Notes under the pieces: model-generated
The model's input: the letters and a program-made list of their open reading frames with translations, nothing else
The model's database searches: none
Told to the model about the DNA's origin: nothing
NCBI GenBank assembly: GCA_900549085.1
Contig: URMO01000051.1
Coordinates: forward strand, 1-14,554
DNA length: 14,554 bases
DNA from: an uncultured Collinsella sp.
GTDB taxonomy: Bacteria > Actinomycetota > Coriobacteriia > Coriobacteriales > Coriobacteriaceae
Direction: 5' to 3'
Position numbers and translations under genes: made by a program
In this document: positions 6,501 to 14,395 of the stretch, in pieces
Layout: each line of letters starts with the position of its first letter
Numbering within the stretch: the first letter of the stretch is position 1

Positions 6501-6650
6501 CTGCTCGATCGCGTGGAGGCCGGCATCGCCGAGCGCCTTCGCGAGCTCGAGGCGGGCAACGTCGCTGCTGTCGACCCGGCGTCGACGCAGGCCGCGCATG
6601 CCCGCTGCTCGTATAACCACGAAGGAACGTTTGTAAGGAGGGACGTGTAG
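3552..6650 (+). CDS. addB: AddB-type subunit of helicase-nuclease, PD-(D/E)XK nuclease at C-terminus
   Basis: A 1032-residue partner of AddA for double-strand-break resection. The N-terminal two thirds resemble the inactive-helicase scaffold of AddB, but no Walker A motif is visible near the start. The C-terminal RecB-like nuclease is intact: His755 (GNFVHD), Asp864 (GRIDRVD), Asp878 and Lys880 (VIDYK), and Gln916/Tyr920 in the QxxxY motif. AddB of Bacillus carries a 4Fe-4S cluster on one Cys before the nuclease and three at the C-terminus (C-x2-C-x5-C). Here Cys726 and Cys729 (STCPLC) precede the nuclease but only Cys1019 is present at the end, so the cluster is probably absent or altered. 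The ATG at 3552 has GGAGG three nt upstream. The stop is three nt before addA, whose ribosome site lies inside addB, so the two are translationally linked. Family call is firm; the exact name could be AddB-like. Confidence 0.88.
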   Translation: MSVRIYTTNAGTDLSDAESALLADLIARHGRAVLLAPTFAELDLCRHDAAEAGISLGIDYKTPTSWLRSLWELLGDGRGFVDNLQRQMLFSDMVTRLDDADLQPLSRSQGTVRMLARMARDVLPGVAGTGAERCRGDNCQPEPKSDAEARVFELLRAYAGGLDRRDMVEPCEAADIMAGALADSLPACTRAVCVRGITSFTHGLLELLSAVANNEGEVVVLLAREQAAMREELAAAFDARGVLFEAAPLEEDAVASDAACGTAAQPAFIEVAGPHARAHAYADAIDKLVKSHKESKADKTTATPADPVRVLVVSARAPQLFGDLAARLAARHIAAETTEFTAFSQSIAGRQFTALANLIERMKAADEGTASKTEWWPAPELTDWIYSPLSGADAASARTFDKNMRLSRGKTTTAVKSLLQSVQGQVRGTRKAASDDNWFKNVPCVVSDVFQALWRDKPVTALKAMLAVAETLPDRALGGLDGQARRQAETALLRHAIDILMNDARALDVSQAATVPVLDGVRTKVDKRSTAYDYATYEVDRTPRAQVRFASLADASVLRPGGYDVVLFADVDLDSYPLSHEEGPLVTLTAELRRDGVSLEPAALLRVRFGRAMQAASGPVALARVTHDRQARECYPAAVWTELRAHAEAAGAAKPTRVGEGDIVVDFDPAAGEGLKRERVTCEAPQHLSDEAIPYLVLRRRDGEGENAPLVPRLTSASQIEAYSTCPLCWFVSYRVKPQSIDAGFGNMEKGNFVHDVLEHLHARLPQEGMERVTPENLPRAQELLREVFDETLVEHASKRGNEGPLVPLSPVEERQVAEILPQLEGVLAYEAEALTPFTPRYLEFAFNELKVEYAGWPLGGRIDRVDVDAENRAVVIDYKHRTGVEEFKLADPTVRDEESGEAAIDDPRWLPPHTQTLIYAQAMRRALGLDARAALYFSTKGGKPALRGAASAELLEEERGDGRIPGLKKGFPGEGGNMDFDALLDRVEAGIAERLRELEAGNVAAVDPASTQAAHARCSYNHEGTFVRRDV

Positions 6651-6653
6651 ACC

Positions 6654-9600
6654 ATGGATCTTTCGACTTTGATGCCGCAACAGCTGCAGATCGTCAAAAC
6701 GCTCGACCGTCCGCTGTTTGTCTCGGCGGGCGCCGGTTCGGGCAAGACCTTTACCCTCACGCGCCGCATCGTCTACGCGCTCTCGCCCGAATCCGGTCCG
6801 TTCGTCGAGCATCTGGACCAGGTGCTCGCCATCACCTTTACCAAGGATGCCGCGGCCGAGATTCGCGACCGCGTGCGCCGTGCGCTTATCGACGAGGGCA
6901 TGGACGAGGAAGCGCTGACCGTCGACGACGCGTGGATCTCGACCATTCACGGCATGTGCTCGCGTATCCTGCGCGCGCACGCGCTGGAGCTGGGCATCGA
7001 CCCCGAGTTCACGGTGCTCACCGATACCGACGAGCTCATGGATCAGGCTGTTGAGCATGTGCTGGGTCGCGCGACGGCACCCGATGCCGCCCCCGAGCTC
7101 GCGGCGTCGCTCAAGGCCCTCTATGCCTGGTATCCCATGGCGGGCGAGGGCGGTTCCTTTGGCGGCGGTACGACCATCAAGGGTCTGGTGCGCGACCTGC
7201 TGGAGCTGTCGAGCCAGTTGCCGGGCGGTATGGACGACGTGCGCGTGGCGCGTGGCCAGGCCGATACCTCGGCACTTGCCGATGCCTATCGCACGGCGCT
7301 GGGCGCAAGCAAGGCCGCGACCGAGAAGGCACAGATGGCGCTCGATGCCATCGACGCGTTCGAGGCGAGCGACAAGACCATGGTCGATGCGGCGCGACTC
7401 ATGATGTCGTGCACCATGCCGCGCGCGAGCAAGGCATTCCCTAAGGAACAGGTCGAGCTGCTCAAGGCCGAGGCCGCCGATGCGTTTATCAATATCGTGC
7501 TTGCCTGCGGTGGCCCGGCGCTCGATGCGCTGGTGGGCCTGGCCCGTTCCGTGGAGGCCGAGTATCGCGCGCTGAAGGCTGCCCAGTCCGCCCTCGATAA
7601 TAACGACCTGCTGCGTATGGCCTACGAGGCCCTGCGCGATTACCCCGCCATCCGTGCTGCGTACGAGGGCCGCTTTAAGATGGTCATGATCGACGAGTTC
7701 CAGGATACCGACCAGATGCAGGTCGATCTGATCCGTTACCTGACGGGTGCGGGGGAGCGCGCGCTGTGCACCGTGGGCGATGCGCAGCAGTCGATCTATC
7801 GCTTCCGCGGCGCCGAGGTCGAGGTGTTCCGTCGCCAGGAGCGCAAGGTGGGTTCGACGGCGGCGCCCGATGCGGCTGCCGCGACCAATGCCCCCGCCGG
7901 CGAGCTCGTCAAACTCGTGCGTAACTTCCGCAGCCACGACGAAGTACTGCGTTACGTGGCACGCGTCTTCGACGGCGATGACGGCGGCCTGATGCAGGGC
8001 TTTTTGGACCTTGAGGCGAGCGACGGCCGCAAGGACACGCTAGTGGCAGACGCCTCGCGTCGTCAGGCGCTCTTTGTTGCCGGCGGCAGTACGCAGGAGC
8101 GCACACAGGCCAAGGCCCGCGCGATCGCCGAGCGATTCCGCGCGCTTGCCGATGCCGGCCAGCCCCAGGGTGGCATGGTGCTGCTGCTGGGTCGCATGAC
8201 CAACGCAGACGTCTACGCGCAGGCCTTCCGCGACCAGGGGCTCGACTGTGTCATCGCGGGCGGCTCGGTCTTTGCGCAGGCTGCCGAGGTGCAGACGGTG
8301 CGCGCCCTGGTTTGCGCGCTCGCCAATCCGGCCGATACGGCGCAGGGCCTTATGCCGCTGCTCGCCTCGCCGATGTTTGCGCTGGGCGCCCAGGAGTTTT
8401 TGGCGCTGGCGACCAAGCTCGATAGCGAGACGGGGGAGACCTCGCGCAGGAATATCGACGTGGGCATCATGAGCGATTCCGATGTGCCGGGCCTGCAAGA
8501 CCTGCCGCTCGTGACGCGCGCCCGCGAGGTACTGCGGTATGCGCTTCGTCGCGTGGGCCGCGATTCGTTCGCAGCCATCGCGCGCGACGTGGTCAACGCC
8601 TCCGGCTGGTTTGTGCGTCTGGCACAGCGTGGTCCCGAGGGCAAGGCCATTGCCGCCAACGTGCTCAAGGCGCTCGACGCCGTGGCCGAGGCGGAGGCCG
8701 AGTTCGGCAACTCGCCGCGTTCCATCGCGCTGGCCTTCGACCGCTTCTTGGCGGGCAAGGAGGCTCCGGGTGCCCTCAACGAGGAGGGCGACGGCGCGGT
8801 GCGCATCATGACGGTGCATGCCTCCAAGGGTCTGGAATATCCGGTCGTGGCGGTCGCCGAGTGCTTTGGCGTGCGTAAGTCCTCGGGTGCGGCACAGATG
8901 GGTCGCGTCGAGGGCGGAGCACAGGTCGTGGCACTGCCGGCACGCTTCGACGGCGTTAAGCTCGCCGACGGAACCTTTGTGAAGGGCGACGACGTCAAAA
9001 AGCAGTTTGAGCATGCGTTTAAGGGCAAGGGCGCATCGCTATGGTTGCCGCCGGAGCTCATGGAGGACGTCTGTGCGACGGGTTCTCCCGCCGAGGCATT
9101 TGCTCGCCTGCGCAACGACGACCTGCAGCTTTCGCTCGAGGAGCGGGCCCGCTTGCTCTACGTTGCCATGACGCGTGCGCGCGAGCTGGTGATCTTGGCG
9201 ATGGATGCCGGCGTGAGCCGTGGCAAGGTGACGGCGCCGACCTTCGACGTCGAGACCGATCTGACCTACGACGTGCTGCGCCGTATTTTGCCGACCGACG
9301 CTCTGGACATGCCGCAGCTCGATGCCGACCGCCTGGTGTTCGATAACTCCCAGCCGGGTGACTACGAGCTCATTTCGCTTTCGGACTTTACCTTTGGCGA
9401 GCAGGCGTTTGAGGCCAACGCTTCGCTGGATGCCGAGGGCAGGCTCGTTCGTGGCGATACCGATGTCGCCGATAATGCTGCGCACTCAACTGTGCCTGGT
9501 CCTGCCGACCCCAAGCCCGATTCGTTTGAGCTTGTGTATCCCCAGGCAGTGGACGTGCGCATGGGCATCTGTCCGTATCCGATGCGTGACTCGTATAGCT

Positions 9601-10280
9601 ACTCGTCAATCGCCGCGGCACTCCATGCCGAGACGGAAGACCGCGCCGCCGAGGCGCGTGTTCCCATGGACGAGTCCGGCGATGATGCCGAGTCGGATGG
9701 TTCCGAGATGACGGATGCGGACGTGGCCGCCGTTGAGCCTACCGGCAACCCCATGGCGCTGGGCTCGGCCTTCCACGCCGCCTGCCAGTGGCTGATTGAG
9801 ATGGGTGCCGATGCGCTGCCCGCTGAGCGTGCTGATGCGCTGGCGCGTCTGTGGCGCCTGACGCCGGAGCAGCGCGAGCGCTTCGATGCCGCCCTGAATC
9901 GCTGGCTCAAGTCGGCGGTCCGTGCCGAGCTGCTTGCCTGGCCGTGCGTTCGTGCCGAGGTACCGTTCTTCTCGCTGGGCTGCGAGGACAAGGACATTGC
10001 CCGCTACGGTGCATATGCCGAGGGCGCCATCGATGCACTGGCCACCGACCCGGCCGATCCGTCGCGCGCACTGGTCATCGACTACAAGACGGGTGGCACG
10101 CCGGATGAGACGCCGGACCAGCTGCTCGAGAAGCACGCCCTGCAGGCGCGCGTCTACGCCGACGTGTTGCACAAAGCGGGCGTTGAGACGGTGACGGTCA
10201 AGTTCGTCCGCGTGGAGCAGGCGAATCCAACCATCTTCGTCGAACCCGCCGAACCTCAAGTAGTCACCTACAATCTCTAG
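6654..10280 (+). CDS. addA: AddA-type ATP-dependent helicase-nuclease subunit (UvrD/Rep superfamily)
   Basis: The 1208-residue motor and nuclease subunit that unwinds DNA 3' to 5' at broken ends and cuts one strand. Superfamily-1 helicase motifs are in order: Walker A GAGSGKT (26-32), IDEFQD (346-351), GDAQQSIYRFRG (375-386), RNFRS (423-427), TVHASKGLEY (720-729) and YVAMTRARE (836-844). An acidic linker around 1000-1030 leads to a PD-(D/E)XK nuclease with His1041 (GSAFHA), Asp1127 (GAID), Asp1143 and Lys1145 (VIDYKTGG), and Gln1164/Tyr1168 (QxxxY). Both subunits therefore keep nuclease residues, which is the AddAB arrangement and not RecBCD. ATG 6654 is the only sensible start; AAGGAGGG (6635-6642) lies 11 nt upstream inside the end of addB. 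No defect seen. Confidence 0.94.
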   Translation: MDLSTLMPQQLQIVKTLDRPLFVSAGAGSGKTFTLTRRIVYALSPESGPFVEHLDQVLAITFTKDAAAEIRDRVRRALIDEGMDEEALTVDDAWISTIHGMCSRILRAHALELGIDPEFTVLTDTDELMDQAVEHVLGRATAPDAAPELAASLKALYAWYPMAGEGGSFGGGTTIKGLVRDLLELSSQLPGGMDDVRVARGQADTSALADAYRTALGASKAATEKAQMALDAIDAFEASDKTMVDAARLMMSCTMPRASKAFPKEQVELLKAEAADAFINIVLACGGPALDALVGLARSVEAEYRALKAAQSALDNNDLLRMAYEALRDYPAIRAAYEGRFKMVMIDEFQDTDQMQVDLIRYLTGAGERALCTVGDAQQSIYRFRGAEVEVFRRQERKVGSTAAPDAAAATNAPAGELVKLVRNFRSHDEVLRYVARVFDGDDGGLMQGFLDLEASDGRKDTLVADASRRQALFVAGGSTQERTQAKARAIAERFRALADAGQPQGGMVLLLGRMTNADVYAQAFRDQGLDCVIAGGSVFAQAAEVQTVRALVCALANPADTAQGLMPLLASPMFALGAQEFLALATKLDSETGETSRRNIDVGIMSDSDVPGLQDLPLVTRAREVLRYALRRVGRDSFAAIARDVVNASGWFVRLAQRGPEGKAIAANVLKALDAVAEAEAEFGNSPRSIALAFDRFLAGKEAPGALNEEGDGAVRIMTVHASKGLEYPVVAVAECFGVRKSSGAAQMGRVEGGAQVVALPARFDGVKLADGTFVKGDDVKKQFEHAFKGKGASLWLPPELMEDVCATGSPAEAFARLRNDDLQLSLEERARLLYVAMTRARELVILAMDAGVSRGKVTAPTFDVETDLTYDVLRRILPTDALDMPQLDADRLVFDNSQPGDYELISLSDFTFGEQAFEANASLDAEGRLVRGDTDVADNAAHSTVPGPADPKPDSFELVYPQAVDVRMGICPYPMRDSYSYSSIAAALHAETEDRAAEARVPMDESGDDAESDGSEMTDADVAAVEPTGNPMALGSAFHAACQWLIEMGADALPAERADALARLWRLTPEQRERFDAALNRWLKSAVRAELLAWPCVRAEVPFFSLGCEDKDIARYGAYAEGAIDALATDPADPSRALVIDYKTGGTPDETPDQLLEKHALQARVYADVLHKAGVETVTVKFVRVEQANPTIFVEPAEPQVVTYNL

Positions 10281-10292
10281 CCCTCAGATAAC

Positions 10293-10355
10293 TTGCGGTG
10301 GAATAGTTCCTGTATTGCGGCCCAGGTGGCCCAAGCGGGAACTATTCCACCGCAA
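10293..10355. repeat. Intergenic element with perfect 18-bp inverted repeat
   Basis: TTGCGGTGGAATAGTTCC (10293-10310) is perfectly complementary to GGAACTATTCCACCGCAA (10338-10355). The 27-nt centre can form a second stem: TTG, a bulged C and GGCC against GGCCCAA around CAGGT. The whole is one long hairpin or cruciform of 63 nt, starting 13 nt after the addA stop. There is no T-tract on either strand, so it is not a standard terminator. The form fits a REP or miniature-transposon-like repeat, but copy number elsewhere cannot be seen. Confidence 0.75.
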
Positions 10356-10386
10356 CTGCAAGAGGAGCCGTGTGGGTTTGGCTAGG

Positions 10387-10417
10387 TTCGGGTGCCGTCC
10401 GCGCCGTGCGGTAAAAT
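10387..10417 (+). promoter_or_regulatory. Candidate dnaE promoter
   Basis: TAAAAT (10412-10417) is a 5/6 match to the -10 consensus in otherwise GC-rich sequence. TTCGGG (10387-10392) is a poor -35 with a 19-bp spacer. The predicted start near 10424 gives a leader of about 33 nt with GGAG (10445-10448) eight nt before the ATG. Confidence 0.5.
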
Positions 10418-10456
10418 CGTTCAGTCAGAACACGAACCCGCATCGGAGCTCATCAC

Positions 10457-13400
10457 ATGGCATTCGTCCATCTGCACAACCACACTGTCTTTTCCATGCT
10501 CGACGGCGCAACCCGTATCCAGGATATGGTCAACCGTGCCGTTGAGCTGGGCATGCCCGCTGTTGCCATTACCGACCACGGCTACATGTATGGCGTGCCC
10601 GACCTGGCGCTGGCCTGCGACGCCGTCAACCACAACACGCCCGAGTACAAAACCTGGAGCCACGACAAGGCCTTCTTGGAAAAGGACCGCCGCGACGAGC
10701 TGGTGGAGCCCGATCCCGAGGAAAACCCGCGCGAGCATGCCCAGTATGTGAAGGATATGGCCATGTGGGACGAGAAGGGCAACATCGACGAGCTCAAGCC
10801 GCCCCTGGTCATCAAGCCCATCTTTGGCTGCGAGGTCTACTTTACGCCGGACGAGACGCTCGCCCGCGACCACAAGCCCGAGCTCTACCACATGATCCTT
10901 CTGGCCAAGGACCAGGAGGGCTACGTCAACCTGATGCAGACGGTCTCCGAGGCCGCCGTGCAGGGCTTTTACTACAAGCCGCGCGTGACGCTCGACAACC
11001 TGCGCCGCCACGCCAAGGGTATGATCTGCACGAGCGCCTGCATTGCGGGCATCATCCCCAAATACATCGACCGCGGCGACATGGAAGGCGCCATCAAGTG
11101 GGCTGAGACCTTCCGCGACACCTTCGATCCCGGCGACTTCTACATCGAGATCCAGGAACATGGCATCACCACCGATAACGGCCTGACCGACGAGCAGATG
11201 GACCGCACGCTCATCGATATCGCCAAGCAGGTGGGCGTCAAGGTCATCGCCACCAACGACTTCCACTACCTGCGCCGCGAGGACGCGCCCGTGCAGGACG
11301 TCATCATGTGCATCGGCATGAACGCCAAGGTTGACGACCCCAACCGCATGCGCATGACCGGCTCGGAGTTTTACATGAAGACCGAGGAGGAGATGCGGGC
11401 GATGTTCCCGTATTGCCCCGAGGCCTGCGACAACACGCTCGAGATTGCCGACAAGTGCTACGTGGAGCTGGACTGGGACTCCATCATCCTGCCGCGCTTC
11501 CCGTTGCTCGACCCCGGCGAGACGCACGAGAGCCAGTTCCGCCGCGAGTGTGAGAAGGGCCTGCGCCAACACTACGGTGACGACTGGGCCACGCGCGAGA
11601 TCTGTGGCGTCAACATCAAAGAGCGCTTTGAGTACGAATACAAGGTCATCTGCGACAAGGGCTTTGCCGCCTACTTTTTGATCGTCGCCGAGTACGTGCA
11701 ATGGGCCAAGGACAACGGCATCGGCGTCGGTCCCGGCCGTGGTTCGGCCGCCGGCGCTATCGTCGCCTACGCCATGAACATCACCGCGTTCGACCCGCTC
11801 GAGAACGGCCTGATGTTCGAGAGGTTCCTGTCCCCGCAGCGTACCGAGATGCCCGATATCGATATGGACTTCGACGATGAGCGGCGCCTCGAGGTCGTGG
11901 AGCACGTTCGCCAGCTCTATGGCCCCGAGAAGGTCACCCACGTCATCACCTACTCGACCATCAAGGCCAAGCAGGCCATCAACGACGCCGCGCGCGTTCT
12001 GGATTACCCGGTCTACATGGGCCAGCGCCTGTCCAAGATGGTCTCGAGCGACCCCAAGGTCAAGCTCAAGCAGGTGCTCGAAAAGCAACCCGGCAAAGAG
12101 GATCTGTTTAACCCCGATTTTGCCGAGGCCTATAAAAAGGACGACGACGCCCGCCGCATCATCGACACGGCGCTCTCGATCGAGGGCCTCACCCGTGGCG
12201 AGGGCGTGCACGCGTGCGCCGTTCTAATCTGCCGCGACCCCGTCAACGAGCATGTGCCCACCAAGCTCGATACCAAGGGCGGCGTCGAGATTACCCAGTA
12301 CGAGGGTCATACCGTTGCCGACATGGGCCTGCTCAAGATGGACTTCCTGGGCCTGCGCACGCTGACGGTTATCTCCAAGGCCAAGGCAAACATCAAAAAG
12401 AACTTCGGCATCGACATCAAAGAGGAAGAGATTCCCTTTGACGACCCCGAGATCTTTAAGCTCATGGGCTCCGGTCACACCGCCGGCGTCTTCCAGGTCG
12501 AGTCCGCCGGCATGACGGCCACGATCAAGAACATGAAGCCCACCGAGTACAAGCACGTCGTGGCATTGATCGCTCTATACCGCCCGGGCCCGCTGGGCGC
12601 CGGCATGGTTTCGTCCTACATCAACCGTATGAACGGCAAGGAGCCGGCCGTCTCCTACGACGACCGCCTGGACGACATCCTGGGCGAAACCTACGGCACC
12701 ATGGTCTACCAGGAGCAGGTTATGCTCATCTCCGTCGAGATGTGCGGCTTCTCCAAGGGCGAATCGGACTCGCGTATCCGTAAGCCCGTGGCTAAGAAAA
12801 AGATCAAGCTGCTCACGTCGACGGTGCTCCACTGGGAGGATGGCTCGGACGAGACCACCTACGACCACTGGATGAACGGCGCTATCAAGAACAACTACAC
12901 GCGCGAGGTCGCCCAGAAGATTTGGGACGATGTTCTTGAGTTCGCGTCCTACGCCTTTAACAAGTCGCACTCCGCCGGCTACGCCATCCTGGTTATGCAG
13001 ACGGCGTGGCTCAAGGCGCATTATCCGCACGAGTACATGGCGGCCGTTCTGACGTCCTATACGGGCAAGACCGACAAGATCGTTCACTACGTCTCGGCGT
13101 GCCGTCACGACGGCATCCCCGTGCTGTCGCCAGATGTCAACGAGTCCGGTACCGAGTTCACGGCTACCAAGGAAGGCGTGCGCTTTGGTTTGGCTGGTAT
13201 CCGCGGCGTGGGCACCGGCGTGGCGCAGGCGATTATCGCCGAGCGCGAGGCGGGCGGCCCGTTTAAGACACTGCACGACTTTGTCGAGCGCGTGGACTCG
13301 AGCCAGGCCAACCGTCGCGTGATCGAATCGCTCATCAAGGCAGGTGCTTTCGACTCCACGGGGTATCCGCGTCGCCAGATGATGCACTTTGTGGACAAGA

Positions 13401-14260
13401 ACAACCCCGAGAACATCATCGATGCAGCGGTAAAGCGCCAGAAAGATCGCGCGAGCGGCCAGACGTCGTTCTTCGATATGTTTGGCGACGTTGAGGGCTC
13501 GGGCTTTGAGGTGAGCGTGCCCGATCCGGATGGCCAGGAGTGGGACCGCCACCTTAAGTTGAGCCAGGAGAAGGAGGTTCTGGGCATCTATGTCTCGGAC
13601 CACCCGCTGCGCCCGTTTGAGTATGCGCTAGCCAAGGCACGCGACTTCTCGTTCTCGCAGATCGATACCGGCTACGAGGTGCAAAACCCCACGGGCGGTA
13701 CCATCAACCAGGAGATTCCCGAGGGCAAGGCGCTGTGGTGGGCCGGCATGGTCTCGAGCGTGTCCAAGCGCGTGACCAAAAACGGCGACCCCATGGGCAT
13801 CGTGCAGCTCGAGGACATGGAAGGCGAGGCCACGGTCGTGGTGTTCCCCAAGACCTACAAGGAAGCCGAGGGGTATCTATACGGCGAGGTCGATCCCGAG
13901 ACCGGCGCGCAGCTGTCCGACGCCTTTGTGCGCATCAAGGGCAAGCTCGAGCGCTCGGACCGCGGCGACCAGATCATCGCGCAGGAGATCGTGCCGCTGG
14001 AGCTCAACGAGGAGAGCAATAAGCCCAAGGTGTTTGAGGTCATGGTGCCCAACAGCCGCTTTAGCCAGGGCAATATGGCGCGTCTTGCCACGGTGCTTAC
14101 CACCAACCCGGGCGGCGACCGCGTGGAGATCTTTATCGAGCAGGTGGACGGGCGCGTACTGCGTGCCGAGGTGCCGGTCAAGGTCAACGCGCGCTCGATT
14201 CCGCTGCTGGCCGAGGCCAAGGCCATCGTGGGTAACCAAGGCCGCGTGACGGTGATCTAG
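10457..14260 (+). CDS. dnaE: DNA polymerase III alpha subunit
   Basis: The replicative polymerase, 1267 residues, of the DnaE class. It starts with a PHP domain (HLHNH at 5-9, ITDHG at 38-42), then the C-family palm with PGRGSAAG and the catalytic aspartates Asp467 and Asp469 in PDIDMDFD, and the third, Asp629, in KMDFLGLRTLT. The conserved FNKSHSAGYA block follows. A helix-hairpin-helix (GIRGVG, 914-919), a likely beta-clamp motif QTSFFDMF (from 1002) and an OB-fold (about 1090-1150) complete it. Two departures from the usual DnaE are visible: about 60 extra, charged residues in the PHP domain (58-116), and a rewritten fingers segment where the usual LRRAMGKK reads SRIRKPVAKKK (772-782) with added sequence after it. 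Both are in frame, so they look lineage-specific and not errors. ATG 10457 follows GGAG by eight nt. Probably monocistronic. Confidence 0.97.
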   Translation: MAFVHLHNHTVFSMLDGATRIQDMVNRAVELGMPAVAITDHGYMYGVPDLALACDAVNHNTPEYKTWSHDKAFLEKDRRDELVEPDPEENPREHAQYVKDMAMWDEKGNIDELKPPLVIKPIFGCEVYFTPDETLARDHKPELYHMILLAKDQEGYVNLMQTVSEAAVQGFYYKPRVTLDNLRRHAKGMICTSACIAGIIPKYIDRGDMEGAIKWAETFRDTFDPGDFYIEIQEHGITTDNGLTDEQMDRTLIDIAKQVGVKVIATNDFHYLRREDAPVQDVIMCIGMNAKVDDPNRMRMTGSEFYMKTEEEMRAMFPYCPEACDNTLEIADKCYVELDWDSIILPRFPLLDPGETHESQFRRECEKGLRQHYGDDWATREICGVNIKERFEYEYKVICDKGFAAYFLIVAEYVQWAKDNGIGVGPGRGSAAGAIVAYAMNITAFDPLENGLMFERFLSPQRTEMPDIDMDFDDERRLEVVEHVRQLYGPEKVTHVITYSTIKAKQAINDAARVLDYPVYMGQRLSKMVSSDPKVKLKQVLEKQPGKEDLFNPDFAEAYKKDDDARRIIDTALSIEGLTRGEGVHACAVLICRDPVNEHVPTKLDTKGGVEITQYEGHTVADMGLLKMDFLGLRTLTVISKAKANIKKNFGIDIKEEEIPFDDPEIFKLMGSGHTAGVFQVESAGMTATIKNMKPTEYKHVVALIALYRPGPLGAGMVSSYINRMNGKEPAVSYDDRLDDILGETYGTMVYQEQVMLISVEMCGFSKGESDSRIRKPVAKKKIKLLTSTVLHWEDGSDETTYDHWMNGAIKNNYTREVAQKIWDDVLEFASYAFNKSHSAGYAILVMQTAWLKAHYPHEYMAAVLTSYTGKTDKIVHYVSACRHDGIPVLSPDVNESGTEFTATKEGVRFGLAGIRGVGTGVAQAIIAEREAGGPFKTLHDFVERVDSSQANRRVIESLIKAGAFDSTGYPRRQMMHFVDKNNPENIIDAAVKRQKDRASGQTSFFDMFGDVEGSGFEVSVPDPDGQEWDRHLKLSQEKEVLGIYVSDHPLRPFEYALAKARDFSFSQIDTGYEVQNPTGGTINQEIPEGKALWWAGMVSSVSKRVTKNGDPMGIVQLEDMEGEATVVVFPKTYKEAEGYLYGEVDPETGAQLSDAFVRIKGKLERSDRGDQIIAQEIVPLELNEESNKPKVFEVMVPNSRFSQGNMARLATVLTTNPGGDRVEIFIEQVDGRVLRAEVPVKVNARSIPLLAEAKAIVGNQGRVTVI

Positions 14261-14275
14261 GGACGGCGTTGCTGA

Positions 14276-14375
14276 GGAGTAGCTAATTTGGGACGGCGAA
14301 TGAGTAGGAGTCGGAATACATCTCAACCGACATATGGGGGTAGCTAAAAAAGCCCCGTCCCAAATTAGCTACCCC
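14276..14375. repeat. Intergenic element with perfect 18-bp inverted repeat and a competing inner arm
   Basis: GTAGCTAATTTGGGACGG (14279-14296) is perfectly complementary to CCGTCCCAAATTAGCTAC (14355-14372), with 58 nt between. A nearer copy, GGGGTAGCTAA (14337-14347), is perfectly complementary to TTAGCTACCCC (14365-14375), so the right arm can pair with either partner. A minor GTCGG/CCGAC stem lies inside (14310-14331). GGGACGG also overlaps the dnaE stop at 14260-14266. No T-tract follows on the plus strand. It fills almost the whole gap between dnaE and the next gene. Confidence 0.75.
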
Positions 14376-14395
14376 GGGTGAGATTGGAGGAAGTG

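Noticed and set aside
6282..7937. 551-codon minus-strand open frame crossing the addB-addA junction
   Set aside because: It spans two well-supported genes on the other strand and shows no recognisable domain; high GC at third positions explains its length.
10293..10355. CRISPR or tandem repeat array
   Set aside because: There is one inverted pair, no regular direct repeats with spacers and no cas genes in the window.
10421..12211. 596-codon minus-strand open frame opposite dnaE
   Set aside because: It lies over a dnaE with intact motifs, lacks a convincing ribosome site and has the same Val/Leu/Asp/His-rich shadow composition.
14276..14375. dnaE intrinsic terminator
   Set aside because: The stems are strong but no run of T follows on the plus strand; the A-run lies inside the element instead. 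Kept as a repeat only.
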